This document shows, one piece after another, positions 25,131 through 33,810 of a stretch of DNA of 64,000 nt. The notes beneath the pieces were generated by a model. The model saw only the letters and a program-made list of their open reading frames with translations. It was not told the origin of the DNA and made no database searches. Position 1 is the stretch's first letter. The number at the start of each line of letters is the position of its first letter. The stretch is from assembly GCA_944320845.1 (NCBI GenBank), contig CALUJA010000013.1:1-64000 (forward strand), in the 5' to 3' direction. The stretch is from an uncultured Phocaeicola sp. Lineage in GTDB: Bacteria; Bacteroidota; Bacteroidia; Bacteroidales; Bacteroidaceae. A program made the translations under genes and the position numbers.

Positions 25131-28100
25131 CTACTCTTCCAGCAGACTGCTTGGCGTAACATTGAAATGCTTCGTGAAGCAGCGGGTAAAGTACTTGGGG
25201 TCGTTGAATCCCACCTCGTAGGCAATTTCGGATATATTCATCGAGCGCGTCACCTTGTTCTTCAAAAGAAGTTCGCGGGCAAGGTTCAAACGATAGTTGC
25301 GCATGAACTGGCCGGCCGACTGCCCGGTAAGGCTCTGCATCTTCTTGTTCAGAAGACTCTTGCTGATGCCCATTACCTCGATAAAGTCGCCTACTTCGAA
25401 GTCCGGATTCTTATAGTTTTCCTTTACCACCTTGATGGCCTTGTCGAGAAACTTCTTGTCGCCGGAATCTTCCTCCACTTCCAACGAGTCGACATTCATG
25501 TTCATCGAGAATTTCATCTGGAAGCGCTTGCGGTTTTCCAGGATGCTCGAGATGCGGGCCAGGAGCATATTCTCGTCAAACGGCTTCAGCAGATAAGCGT
25601 CCACGCCCATCCGGTAACTTTCCAGGCGCGCTTCGTCGGAAGTCTTGGCGGTAAGCATGAGAAACGGTATGTGAGAAATCGAAAAGTCACTTTTCACCCG
25701 GCGCGACAGTTCTACCCCATCCATGACGGGCATCATCAAATCGCTGATTATAAAGTCCACATTATACGACTTCAAGACCTGAAGCGCCTCTTCGCCCTGC
25801 GAAGCCTCCAGCACATTGTAGTATTCGCCCAAAATGGAGCGGATATAGTCGCGCATATCCTTGTTGTCTTCCACCACCAGCATGGTAAGCTTGCTGTTTT
25901 TCGGGATTTCAGGCAACACATAGCCGCTTGTCTCCGTCTTGCCCGCATGGCCTTCTCCCCGCACCAAAGGAAGCATCACCCGGAAGTTGGAGCCCCGGAC
26001 GGGATTATTCTTTACCGAAATGGTGCCTTTCAGCGAATCGACCAGGCGCTTGCACAGATACAAGCCGATGCCCGTACCGCTTTGTCCGCTCACCGACTCC
26101 AGACTCTGGTTGTTCGACTGGTAGAAACAGTCGAAAATACGCTCAAGGTCTTCCTGCGGGATGCCTTTCCCCGTATCGCGGACTCCTATGAAAAGCCGCT
26201 CGCCGTCTTGAGCCGGCAAAGATGCCACATAGACCGAAACACATCCGTCTTTTTGCGTAAACTTCAGCGCATTACTAATCAAGTTGGTGAAAATCTTATG
26301 CAGAATGTCTTCGGCCAGCATCATGTGTGAATCCGTCAGGCGCACAAAACAGCGGAAGTCCACTCCTCTGCCCCGCGCATAATCGGCAAAGGCAGGCAGA
26401 AGCTCATCCAAGAAATGTTTCAAGTCGCCATAATTGGTCACCACCTTCATGCGCCCTTCCTCCACCTTGCGGAAATCCATCAGCTGGTTAATCAAAGACA
26501 GCAGATACTTGGAGTTACGCTCGACCAGATGCAGCTGTTCGATGACCTGGGGATTGTAACTCAGCTTCAGCGCACGCTCAATCGGACCGACAATCAGCGT
26601 CAGCGGCGTGCGGAACTCGTGCGTAATGTTGGTAAAAAAGGCCAGCTTGTCGATTGTCAGCTCTTCCACCTTGTGCGACATCTCCAGTATCTGGTTTTTC
26701 TGAACGGTTATCTTCTCGTTCGAGTCTTTCAGCAGCTCGTTCTGATGCGACAGTTCCTCCTTTTGGTCAGACAGCAGCTTCTTCTGCTCTTCCAGTTCGT
26801 GCGTCCGCTCTTCCACCATCAGGCGAAGGAGCTTCTGCTGACGCTGCAAATCGCGGAAACGCCAGTAAATGACGAACAATATACACAATACAATCATCAG
26901 ATTAAACCATATCGTCTTATAGAAATAAGGTTTCACCCTGATGGAAAGTTCCCGCACCGGAGACACAAAATTTTTTCCGTCCGAAGCATAGCGCAGCTGG
27001 AAAGTATACTTTCCGGCTTCCAGATTGGTATAAGAAACCGAATGTTGGGTGACCGGAACCGTTACCCATTCATCGTCGAAGCCTTGCAGGCGATAAGCAT
27101 AGCGTGCCAAGGCAGAAGGATTGTAATCCAACGATGCAAAATTGATAGTAAGAGACTTGTCGCTCTCATGGATGGACAAAACCCCGTTTTCCGCCCGGCG
27201 TTCCTCTCCGAAACAGGAGAGATGCGTGAAGACCAACGGAGAAGAAACGGTCGTCTCGGCACGCGGCAGGATGCGTATCTCCGACAGCCCCTCGGTACTT
27301 CCCGCATAAAGCGCGCCGGTACGCGAACCTCCGGTGGCATTCCAATAGAACTGGTTGCCGGGAAGCCCGTCGTATGTCGTGAAGTTCTGGAAAGACTGGT
27401 TCTTCGGCATAAAGCAAGACAGGCCGTTGTTGGTAGTCAGCCACAAATGTCCCTCATTATCTTCCCAGATTCCCCTCACACTATTGTTTATCAGTCCGTC
27501 ACTCGTCCGGTATGCCTTAAATGTCAAGTCCTTTCCCTTGCCCGTCACCCGGTAAAAGCCATTGCCGTTCGTCCCGACCCACACGGTGCCGTCTCTCCCT
27601 TCAAAGACAGAAGTAATCCGTTCGGTCACGTTTTCGGCAGGATTGTCGAGCTTATGGTCGTACAATACATAATCAAGCTTTCCCTCCTTATAGGCATTCA
27701 GGTCTATCCGATACAGCCCGGCCGATGTTCCCATCCACAAAAATCCGTCGCGCGTGATACATCCTCCCAGCGAGCCCAGGATGTTTCCCCTGCGCTTGCC
27801 GTCAAACGGGTCGCCAAGCTTTCCGGTCGCCGGATTATATACTTTCATGTCTTCACTTGAGCCTATCCACAGCAGGCTGTTTATCGTATCATAAAGCAGC
27901 ACACCGATGAATCCCCGCTCTCCTGCCACAGTTTCCGGCAGCGGAATGGGGTGAAATGTCTTGTCCGACAGGTTCGACCGGCTCACCCATCCAAGTCCTC
28001 CGCCCCATGTGCCCACGTAAATGCGCCCTTCACCGTCGGAAGCCAGCGCACTGACCGAGTTGTGGCTCAGGCGCGCAGGCGGCTCCGCAGTGTAATGCTC

Positions 28101-29306
28101 GAATCCCGTCTTGCCCGGACGCCGGAGATTCAGGCCTCTTTCTACCGTCCCCACCCACAGCGTACCGTCGTCCTCCTCCAGTATCGCATTGACCAGATTG
28201 CCCGATATGCTGCCCTTGTCCTGATAAGAATGCCGGCAATTATGTATCTGAAGCGGCGAAAGCAGCATTTTGTTCAGTCCTCCCACCTCCGTGCCAATCC
28301 ACAACATGTTTTTATCGGCCAGCAAACAGTTGATGAAATTACAGTTCAGCCCGCTTACATCCTCACCTCCTTCGGGTTGCTGTATGCGGACAAAGTCGTC
28401 TGTCACCGTATTATAAAGGTTCAGCCCTTTCAGCGTGGCGACGACCAGTGTGCCGTCGGGCGCAAGATTAATGTCTGTCACATAATTCTGCGTCAAAGAG
28501 TGCGGATTGTGCTCGTCAGACAGATAGCATTTCGTAATCCCCGTATTGATGCTGTAGCGGTAAAGCCCCGAGTTTGTCCCAATCCACATGTCGTTCTGCC
28601 AATGAAAAAGACACAGCATGGTAGACTCTGACAGGAATCCAAAAGAATCCGGGGCGGGAACAGGCTGCTGGGCGGCAGACACACTTTCCTTGACCAGGCA
28701 TAACCGCCCCACACAGTCAAACCAAATGTACCCGTCGGCCTCGCAAAAGGCCAAAGAGCGGCTGAACGGGTAAAGGTCGCATATCCTGACTATGGAGTCC
28801 ACCCGTCCTTCCGCGGTCAGCGAAATCTTATAAAGGCCGTCGTCGGCCGCCATCCAGATATTCCCCGCCGACGAACAATACACAAAGGTGGAAGGCTTGG
28901 CCGCAAAATCGGCCAGACCGCCGCCCAGCGCTTCCGGCCTCACCACCGAGAGCCGGGCTACATCCAATATATCCAGCCCTTGCTCGCCCGCCATCCAAAT
29001 ACGGCCGAAGCGGTCTTCGCAAAACTTGCGCACAAAATTGTTTTTCAGCCTTACCTTCCCTGAAAAGGTATTGAAGGTAACAAACTCATATCCGTCGTAT
29101 CGGGTCACGCCGTCGCCTCCGGTAGAAATCCACAAGAAGCCCCGACTGTCTTTCATCAGGTCTTCCACGTAGTTTTGAGGCAGCCCGTCGTCCATCGTCA
29201 GGTGCGTAAAGATATAATGCCCCTCCCGGCTCATGGAAAAAGCCGGCACAACACTCTCAGCCAAGCACACAAAAACCGCCAACAGCCATGCATTTATTTT
29301 CATCAT
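25131..29306 (-). CDS. Hybrid two-component system sensor/regulator (HTCS)
   Basis: Single-chain sensor kinase and transcription factor of 1391 residues, spanning the inner membrane. Order: signal peptide or N-terminal anchor (about 1-24); periplasmic two-component propeller repeats (about 30-730, many LWIGT and GxxWxGT-type blades); Y_Y_Y domain (about 735-795); one membrane helix around 800-820; coiled coil (about 825-885); HisKA with His896 in ITHEFRTPLT; HATPase_c with N- and G-boxes (DTGKGIPQEDLERIFD, GTGIGLYLCKRL); receiver with Asp1189 in IISDLMMPVMDG; and a C-terminal AraC HTH pair (about 1285-1388). All catalytic residues are intact. It likely binds arabino-oligosaccharide in the periplasm and activates the three operator-bearing promoters. 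It is flanked by both arms of the locus and has its own promoter and terminator. Confidence 0.95.
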   Translation of the reverse strand: MMKINAWLLAVFVCLAESVVPAFSMSREGHYIFTHLTMDDGLPQNYVEDLMKDSRGFLWISTGGDGVTRYDGYEFVTFNTFSGKVRLKNNFVRKFCEDRFGRIWMAGEQGLDILDVARLSVVRPEALGGGLADFAAKPSTFVYCSSAGNIWMAADDGLYKISLTAEGRVDSIVRICDLYPFSRSLAFCEADGYIWFDCVGRLCLVKESVSAAQQPVPAPDSFGFLSESTMLCLFHWQNDMWIGTNSGLYRYSINTGITKCYLSDEHNPHSLTQNYVTDINLAPDGTLVVATLKGLNLYNTVTDDFVRIQQPEGGEDVSGLNCNFINCLLADKNMLWIGTEVGGLNKMLLSPLQIHNCRHSYQDKGSISGNLVNAILEEDDGTLWVGTVERGLNLRRPGKTGFEHYTAEPPARLSHNSVSALASDGEGRIYVGTWGGGLGWVSRSNLSDKTFHPIPLPETVAGERGFIGVLLYDTINSLLWIGSSEDMKVYNPATGKLGDPFDGKRRGNILGSLGGCITRDGFLWMGTSAGLYRIDLNAYKEGKLDYVLYDHKLDNPAENVTERITSVFEGRDGTVWVGTNGNGFYRVTGKGKDLTFKAYRTSDGLINNSVRGIWEDNEGHLWLTTNNGLSCFMPKNQSFQNFTTYDGLPGNQFYWNATGGSRTGALYAGSTEGLSEIRILPRAETTVSSPLVFTHLSCFGEERRAENGVLSIHESDKSLTINFASLDYNPSALARYAYRLQGFDDEWVTVPVTQHSVSYTNLEAGKYTFQLRYASDGKNFVSPVRELSIRVKPYFYKTIWFNLMIVLCILFVIYWRFRDLQRQQKLLRLMVEERTHELEEQKKLLSDQKEELSHQNELLKDSNEKITVQKNQILEMSHKVEELTIDKLAFFTNITHEFRTPLTLIVGPIERALKLSYNPQVIEQLHLVERNSKYLLSLINQLMDFRKVEEGRMKVVTNYGDLKHFLDELLPAFADYARGRGVDFRCFVRLTDSHMMLAEDILHKIFTNLISNALKFTQKDGCVSVYVASLPAQDGERLFIGVRDTGKGIPQEDLERIFDCFYQSNNQSLESVSGQSGTGIGLYLCKRLVDSLKGTISVKNNPVRGSNFRVMLPLVRGEGHAGKTETSGYVLPEIPKNSKLTMLVVEDNKDMRDYIRSILGEYYNVLEASQGEEALQVLKSYNVDFIISDLMMPVMDGVELSRRVKSDFSISHIPFLMLTAKTSDEARLESYRMGVDAYLLKPFDENMLLARISSILENRKRFQMKFSMNMNVDSLEVEEDSGDKKFLDKAIKVVKENYKNPDFEVGDFIEVMGISKSLLNKKMQSLTGQSAGQFMRNYRLNLARELLLKNKVTRSMNISEIAYEVGFNDPKYFTRCFTKHFNVTPSSLLEE

Positions 29307-29325
29307 ATTTCCTTCTTTATATCAA

Positions 29326-29357
29326 CAAATATAATCCATCCGCCCCACCGGGGCAAA
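29326..29357 (-). promoter_or_regulatory. Promoter of the HTCS gene
   Basis: On the minus strand TTTG (29354-29357) and TATATTTG (29326-29333) are 20 nt apart, a full consensus promoter 19 nt upstream of the HTCS start. Unlike the target promoters it has a -33 element and no tandem operator overlapping it, consistent with constitutive low-level expression. Confidence 0.7.
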
Positions 29358-29388
29358 TTATACCGAAGAAAAAGCAAACAAATGGCTA

Positions 29389-29419
29389 AATATCCACCAA
29401 AGAAGACTAAATGTCCACC
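29389..29419 (+). promoter_or_regulatory. Putative HTCS operator, copy 3
   Basis: On the plus strand AATATCCACC (29389-29398) and AATGTCCACC (29410-29419) are 21 bp apart and share the YCCACC core with the other two sites. It lies in the divergent region between HTCS and the GH43-GH51 arm and points toward the latter. Confidence 0.75.
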
Positions 29420-29440
29420 CCAATATTGCCGTCAAGCGAC

Positions 29441-29448
29441 TACTTTTG
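29441..29448 (+). promoter_or_regulatory. -7 box of the GH43-GH51 operon
   Basis: TACTTTTG matches TAnnTTTG, 21 nt after the operator and 114 nt before the GH43 ATG, giving a leader of about 105 nt. There is no -33 TTTG. Confidence 0.7.
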
Positions 29449-29562
29449 CAAATAAACCATCCATACCGGTTTATAAATTGAGGTTAGTTAAATTTGTATC
29501 ACTGCACAGACAGATTTTCATACGGGATTTGTCTGTGTATGATACTTTAAAAAAAGAAAAAC

Positions 29563-30540
29563 ATGCTTTCAAAAATCAAGACAGTCTTATTAAGCACAGC
29601 GCTTGTCTTCGGAACGGCATCCGTTCTGGGAGCGGACAGAGACACTACCTTTGTTGCCTCGGGCAATCCCATTGTAAAATACAAGTATCTGGGAGACCCG
29701 GCTGCCTTAGTCCATGACGGAACGGTCTACATCTATGCCGGACACGACGAATCTCCGGCTCCCGCGCAGCATTATCTGATGAACGAATGGTGCATCCTGT
29801 CTACTCAGGACATGAAGACCTTTACCGAACACGCCTATACGCTCAAGGCAACAGACTTCAAATGGGCGAAAGGAGAAGCCTGGGCAAGCCAGGTCATCGA
29901 GCGCAACGGCAAGTTTTACTGGTATGTCACGGTGGAACATGCCACCATACCGGGCAAATCCATCGGGGTCGCAGTAGGAGACTCGCCGCTCGGCCCGTTT
30001 AAAGACGCACGCGGCTCGGCCCTAATCACCAACGACATGACCACCGAATACACTTCCATCCGGTGGGACGACATCGACCCCACCGTCTTCATCGACGATG
30101 ACGGCCAGGCATATCTGTTTTGGGGCAACACACAGTGCTATTATGCCAAGCTGAAAGACAACATGACCGAACTCGACGGGCCGATTGTGCCGATAAACCT
30201 TCCCCGCTTCACGGAAGCCCCGTGGATTCACAAGCGCGGCGGCTGGTATTACCTTTCATTCGCATCCGAATTTCCGGAAAAGATATGCTATGCCATGAGC
30301 AAAAGCATAAACGGCCCGTGGGAATACAAGGGAATACTGAACGAGATTGCCGGAAACTCGAACACCAACCATCAGGCAATCATCGAGTTCAAGGGGAAAG
30401 ACTACTTCATCTACCACAACGGAAGCATCAATCCTGACGGATGCGGCTACCGGCGCGCCCTTTGCATAGACCGCCTGCACTATAATGCCGACGGAACCAT
30501 CCGCCGCATCCAAATGACAACGGAAGGTATCACAGAATAA
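29563..30540 (+). CDS. Glycoside hydrolase family 43 (arabinofuranosidase-like)
   Basis: Secreted GH43 enzyme of 325 residues, essentially a single five-bladed propeller. A signal peptide ends near VLGA (about 24) with no lipobox cysteine, so it should be periplasmic. The triad is visible: Asp45 in LGDPAAL, Asp172 in DDIDPTV and Glu218 in RFTEAPW. The likely role is release of arabinofuranose from imported oligosaccharides, paired with the GH51 encoded 42 nt downstream. The ATG at 29563 is supported by the signal peptide. It is the first gene of the rightward arm and carries operator copy 3. It is clearly diverged from the other two GH43 proteins of the locus, so roles probably differ. Exact specificity is not readable. 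Confidence 0.9.
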   Translation: MLSKIKTVLLSTALVFGTASVLGADRDTTFVASGNPIVKYKYLGDPAALVHDGTVYIYAGHDESPAPAQHYLMNEWCILSTQDMKTFTEHAYTLKATDFKWAKGEAWASQVIERNGKFYWYVTVEHATIPGKSIGVAVGDSPLGPFKDARGSALITNDMTTEYTSIRWDDIDPTVFIDDDGQAYLFWGNTQCYYAKLKDNMTELDGPIVPINLPRFTEAPWIHKRGGWYYLSFASEFPEKICYAMSKSINGPWEYKGILNEIAGNSNTNHQAIIEFKGKDYFIYHNGSINPDGCGYRRALCIDRLHYNADGTIRRIQMTTEGITE

Positions 30541-30551
30541 AATAAAATCAT

Positions 30552-30559
30552 TATATTTG
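30552..30559 (+). promoter_or_regulatory. Possible internal -7 box before GH51
   Basis: TATATTTG matches TAnnTTTG in the 42-nt gap between GH43 and GH51, 23 nt before the GH51 ATG. There is no -33 element and no operator repeat, so it may be chance in an AT-rich gap. Cotranscription with GH43 remains the simpler reading. Confidence 0.3.
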
Positions 30560-30582
30560 CTACATATTAAATTCATATAACC

Positions 30583-32556
30583 ATGAACAAACATTTCGCT
30601 TTTCTCTCGGCGCTGGCGCTATCGGCAGGCGTAAGCCTGAACGCGCAAGACGCAAGCCAGATGGTCATTCAGGCCAACAAGATTGGGGCTGAAATCCAGC
30701 CGACCATGTACGGACATTTTTTTGAAGACATCAACTTCGGCGCAGACGGAGGACTGTATGCAGAACTGGTGAAGAACCGCTCGTTTGACTTCCCGCAAAA
30801 CCTGATGGGGTGGGATGTTTTCGGGAAAGTGACGCTGCAAGAAGACGGCCCGTTTGAACGCAATCCGCACTATGTGCGCCTCTCTGACCCGGGACATGCC
30901 CACAAACGCACCGGAATCGAAAATGAAGGATTCTTCGGCATCGGCATCAAAGCCAACGAAAAATACCGCTTTACGGTATGGGCACGCGGAGAAAACCAAA
31001 AGATTATCGTGGAACTGATTGACAATGACACGATGGGAGAATCACAAGTCATCACTTCACAGGAACTGGCCATCAACTCTAAAGAATGGAAAAAGTATGA
31101 AGTCATCCTTACACCGGGTGAAACGCAGGACAAGGCCCATCTCCGCATCTTCCTTGCCTCGCCGGGCGACGTGGATCTGGAGCATGTCTCACTTTTCCCC
31201 GTGGACACCTGGAAAGGACGTGAGAACGGACTGCGCAAAGACCTCGTCCAGGCGCTGGTCGACACCAAGCCGGGCGTGTTCCGCTTCCCGGGAGGATGCA
31301 TCGTTGAAGGTACAGACCTGGCAAGCCGCTATAACTGGAAGAACTCTGTGGGCCCGGTAGAAAACCGTCCGATTAATGAAAACCGGTGGCACTATACTTT
31401 CCCGCACCGTTTCTTCCCCGACTATTTCCAGACTTACGGCATGGGATTCTATGAGCTTTTCCTGTTGGCAGAGGATATGGGTGCCGAGCCGCTCCCCGTT
31501 TTGAGCTGTGGTCTGTCCTGCCAGTTCCAGAATGACGACCCGAAGGCGCATGTTCCGGTCGACCAGCTGGACAGCTACATTCAGGATGCACTTGACCTGA
31601 TAGAGTTTGCCAACGGCGACACGAGCACCAAATGGGGCAAGCTGCGCGCCGACATGGGTCATCCCGCTCCGTTCAACATGAAGTTCATCGGAATCGGCAA
31701 CGAACAATGGGGACCGGAATATCCGGCACGCCTGAAACAGTTTGTTGAAGCCATCCGCAAGGCATATCCCGACATGAAGATTATCGGCTCATCCGGCCCG
31801 AACTCAGAAGGCGAAGACTTTGAATACCTGTGGCCCGAGATGAAGAAGCTGAAGGTAGACCTGGTAGACGAACACTTCTACCGCCCGGAGAGCTGGTTCC
31901 TCAAGTCAGGAAACCGCTATGACAACTACGACCGGAAAGGCCCGAAAGTATTTGCAGGGGAATACGCCTGCCACGGTGCCGGCAAGAAATGGAACCATTT
32001 CCATGCCTCACTGCTCGAAGCCGCTTTCCTGACCGGCGTTGAACGCAATGCCGATGTGGTTCACATGGCCACTTACGCTCCGCTGCTGGCTCATGTGGAA
32101 GGATGGCAGTGGCGTCCGGACCTCATCTGGTTTGACAACCTGCGTTCGGTCCGCACATGCACCTGGTATGTACAGTCGCTCTACGGACATTACAAGGGAA
32201 CAAATGTCGTTCCCCTTACAATGGACAAAAAGCCCGTAAGCGGACAGGAAGGACAAAAGGGCTTGTTCGCAAGTGCCGTTTGGGACGAGCCGTCTCAAAG
32301 CTATATCGTGAAGATTGCCAATACATCCGACCAGGCTCAGAAAGTATCGTTAGAGTTTAAGGGCCTGAAAAAATCCGCGAAATTGGGAGAAGGCAAAGTC
32401 ATCACCCTGCATTCCGACAATCCGGATGCTGAGAATACGCTGGACAACCCGAATCTGATTGTACCGAAAGAAGCGTCTGTCAGCCTGGATGGCAATACAC
32501 TGAACACAGAAGTAGGCGCCATGACCTTCGCCGTCTATACATTCAAGAAACTGTAA
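30583..32556 (+). CDS. GH51 alpha-L-arabinofuranosidase
   Basis: Retaining exo-acting alpha-L-arabinofuranosidase of 657 residues. The signal peptide ends at SLNAQ (about 22) without a lipobox, implying a periplasmic enzyme. After an N-terminal beta/CBM-like region (about 95-205, KYRFTVWARGEN to DLEHVSLFP), the TIM barrel begins with FRFPGGCIVEG. The acid/base is Glu374 in GIGNEQWG and the nucleophile is Glu460 in FAGEYACHG, both intact. A C-terminal beta domain ends the protein. It would remove terminal arabinofuranose from oligosaccharides imported by the SusCD pairs. It is the last gene of the rightward arm and a strong terminator follows 24 nt after the stop. Confidence 0.96.
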   Translation: MNKHFAFLSALALSAGVSLNAQDASQMVIQANKIGAEIQPTMYGHFFEDINFGADGGLYAELVKNRSFDFPQNLMGWDVFGKVTLQEDGPFERNPHYVRLSDPGHAHKRTGIENEGFFGIGIKANEKYRFTVWARGENQKIIVELIDNDTMGESQVITSQELAINSKEWKKYEVILTPGETQDKAHLRIFLASPGDVDLEHVSLFPVDTWKGRENGLRKDLVQALVDTKPGVFRFPGGCIVEGTDLASRYNWKNSVGPVENRPINENRWHYTFPHRFFPDYFQTYGMGFYELFLLAEDMGAEPLPVLSCGLSCQFQNDDPKAHVPVDQLDSYIQDALDLIEFANGDTSTKWGKLRADMGHPAPFNMKFIGIGNEQWGPEYPARLKQFVEAIRKAYPDMKIIGSSGPNSEGEDFEYLWPEMKKLKVDLVDEHFYRPESWFLKSGNRYDNYDRKGPKVFAGEYACHGAGKKWNHFHASLLEAAFLTGVERNADVVHMATYAPLLAHVEGWQWRPDLIWFDNLRSVRTCTWYVQSLYGHYKGTNVVPLTMDKKPVSGQEGQKGLFASAVWDEPSQSYIVKIANTSDQAQKVSLEFKGLKKSAKLGEGKVITLHSDNPDAENTLDNPNLIVPKEASVSLDGNTLNTEVGAMTFAVYTFKKL

Positions 32557-32579
32557 CTGTATATCCGATATCTTTATTG

Positions 32580-32617
32580 AAGCCCGGACTGCCCCTACGG
32601 CAAGTCCGGGCTTTCTT
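32580..32617 (+). terminator. Terminator of the GH43-GH51 operon
   Basis: A perfect 11-bp stem (32580-32590 with 32603-32613) is followed by TCTTTTT. It is a textbook intrinsic terminator at the end of the arabinan locus. Confidence 0.92.
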
Positions 32618-32707
32618 TTTGTCCGGGCATCGAAATGTTTAAGAGGATTAATCCGTCCGGCCGATTCCTTAATCTATGTTATAAAGCATTGTTTTCTGAC
32701 CGGAATA

Positions 32708-32738
32708 TTTGCAGAATACAGAAAACTCCGTACCTTTG
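32708..32738 (+). promoter_or_regulatory. Promoter of the small RNA
   Basis: TTTG (32708-32711), 19 nt, then TACCTTTG (32731-32738) make a perfect Bacteroides promoter with no open frame downstream before a terminator. Confidence 0.8.
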
Positions 32739-32744
32739 TACTGT

Positions 32745-32806
32745 GTTTTTCATAGTATTAGATTTAAGGTTAACAAAGGTTGGAGTACAGCGGTACTCCT
32801 TTTTTT
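32745..32806 (+). ncRNA. Candidate ~62-nt small RNA with built-in terminator
   Basis: Transcription from the promoter at 32708-32738 should start near 32745. About 37 nt of unpaired AU-rich sequence (with TTAGATTTAAGGTTAACAAA) are followed by the hairpin GGAGTAC-AGCG-GTACTCC (32782-32799) and seven T. No start codon or Shine-Dalgarno is present, so I call it an RNA rather than a leader. I believe this AU-rich block recurs in Bacteroides genomes, but that is from memory and not checked. The 3' boundary is firm; the 5' end is estimated from the -7 box. Confidence 0.65.
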
Positions 32807-32861
32807 ATGCCCATACTCCGGCCTTCGGGCGACATCCCGGCAGAAAATCCGTTCAAACCCT

Positions 32862-32909
32862 ATATAAAGCAAGGCTCCGCTGTCTTCACAGCGGAGCCTT
32901 GCTTTATAT
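32862..32909. terminator. 22-bp perfect hairpin between convergent units (likely bidirectional terminator)
   Basis: The arms 32862-32883 and 32888-32909 pair perfectly over 22 bp around a 4-nt loop. It lies 83 nt after the stop of the leftward SusCD-GDPD operon and downstream of the rightward sRNA. T-runs are weak on both sides, but the stem ends in A/T pairs. The termination role is inference. Region 32910-32992 holds nothing else that I see. Confidence 0.6.
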
Positions 32910-32992
32910 GAAAAGATTTTATCGACCTGCCATACGGCATTTTCACGGCGGCCAAACCTTGCCCGACCCAAGCCGGAAAAGCCTGACACGGC

Positions 32993-33781
32993 CTATTCAC
33001 AGAATGCCGCCTTGATGATAAATCCGCCGGCACGGTCAATTCCCCACAGGTTACCCTGTTCGTCCATCGAGATAGCCTGACCGGGGAAAGGCACCGGATA
33101 AGTGGCCGTCCACTTGAGCGTGCTTCCGCGCTCGGGAAGCTCCAGCACATAACACTCGGCAGCATCGTGCCCCGTACAGTAGAACCGGCCGTCCACCAAT
33201 ATGCCCCCTGAAAGGCTGCACGGACGCAGGCGCTTTATCAGTTCTGCGGGAAGAACCCACGCTTCTTGCTCTCTCCACTCGTCGTCGAACCTGACCAACT
33301 GCGACCATGACACATCACAACCCGGCTGACGGGCGTAGTTTTCATAATGCGCGAAAAAGGCATACCAGCTGTCGCCCTTGCGCACCATCCATGTGCACGA
33401 GCCATAACGGATTCCCAAGCTGACACTCGACAAGTGCTCCAAGGTCTGGGCGTCGAGAATCTCTATGGAACTTGTCATCGGTATCCGGGGATAATTGGAG
33501 TTGACGCAATAAAGCCTGCCGTCTTCCACAAATCCGCTGTTCATGTGGATAATCGCTTCCGCATCGGTCTCCCTCCATTCCGCAAGGGAATCCCCTTCCA
33601 GCATATACTTTACAATGCAGCGGTTTGAGACGGCATACAGATATCCCCCGCCTACCACCGCGGCCTGCGTAGCCAAGCGATTAGGGATACGGGCCACCTC
33701 CTTGTAGCCCTGCGCATGCAGGCATGCGCCATAAAACAACCCTCCTGCAATGAGGAGGGTCTTGAATAAGGTCTTTTTCAT
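32993..33781 (-). CDS. Secreted beta-propeller-like protein, function unknown
   Basis: Exported protein of 262 residues. The signal peptide ends at LHAQ (about 24). The rest is made of repeated beta units (VVGGGYLYAVSNRCIVKY, GFVEDGRLYCVNSN, GGILVDGRFYCTGHD, MDEQGNLWGIDRAG) as in small propellers. I see no catalytic motif or lipobox. It is the last gene of the SusC-SusD-GDPD-DUF218 operon, 29 nt after the DUF218 gene, so it probably works in the periplasm on or next to the substrate of that operon. It could be a binding protein, a lyase-like or an SMP-30-like propeller; I cannot choose between these. Confidence 0.7.
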   Translation of the reverse strand: MKKTLFKTLLIAGGLFYGACLHAQGYKEVARIPNRLATQAAVVGGGYLYAVSNRCIVKYMLEGDSLAEWRETDAEAIIHMNSGFVEDGRLYCVNSNYPRIPMTSSIEILDAQTLEHLSSVSLGIRYGSCTWMVRKGDSWYAFFAHYENYARQPGCDVSWSQLVRFDDEWREQEAWVLPAELIKRLRPCSLSGGILVDGRFYCTGHDAAECYVLELPERGSTLKWTATYPVPFPGQAISMDEQGNLWGIDRAGGFIIKAAFCE

Positions 33782-33810
33782 TTTCTGACTTATTAAAAAC
33801 TTTTTCTTCC

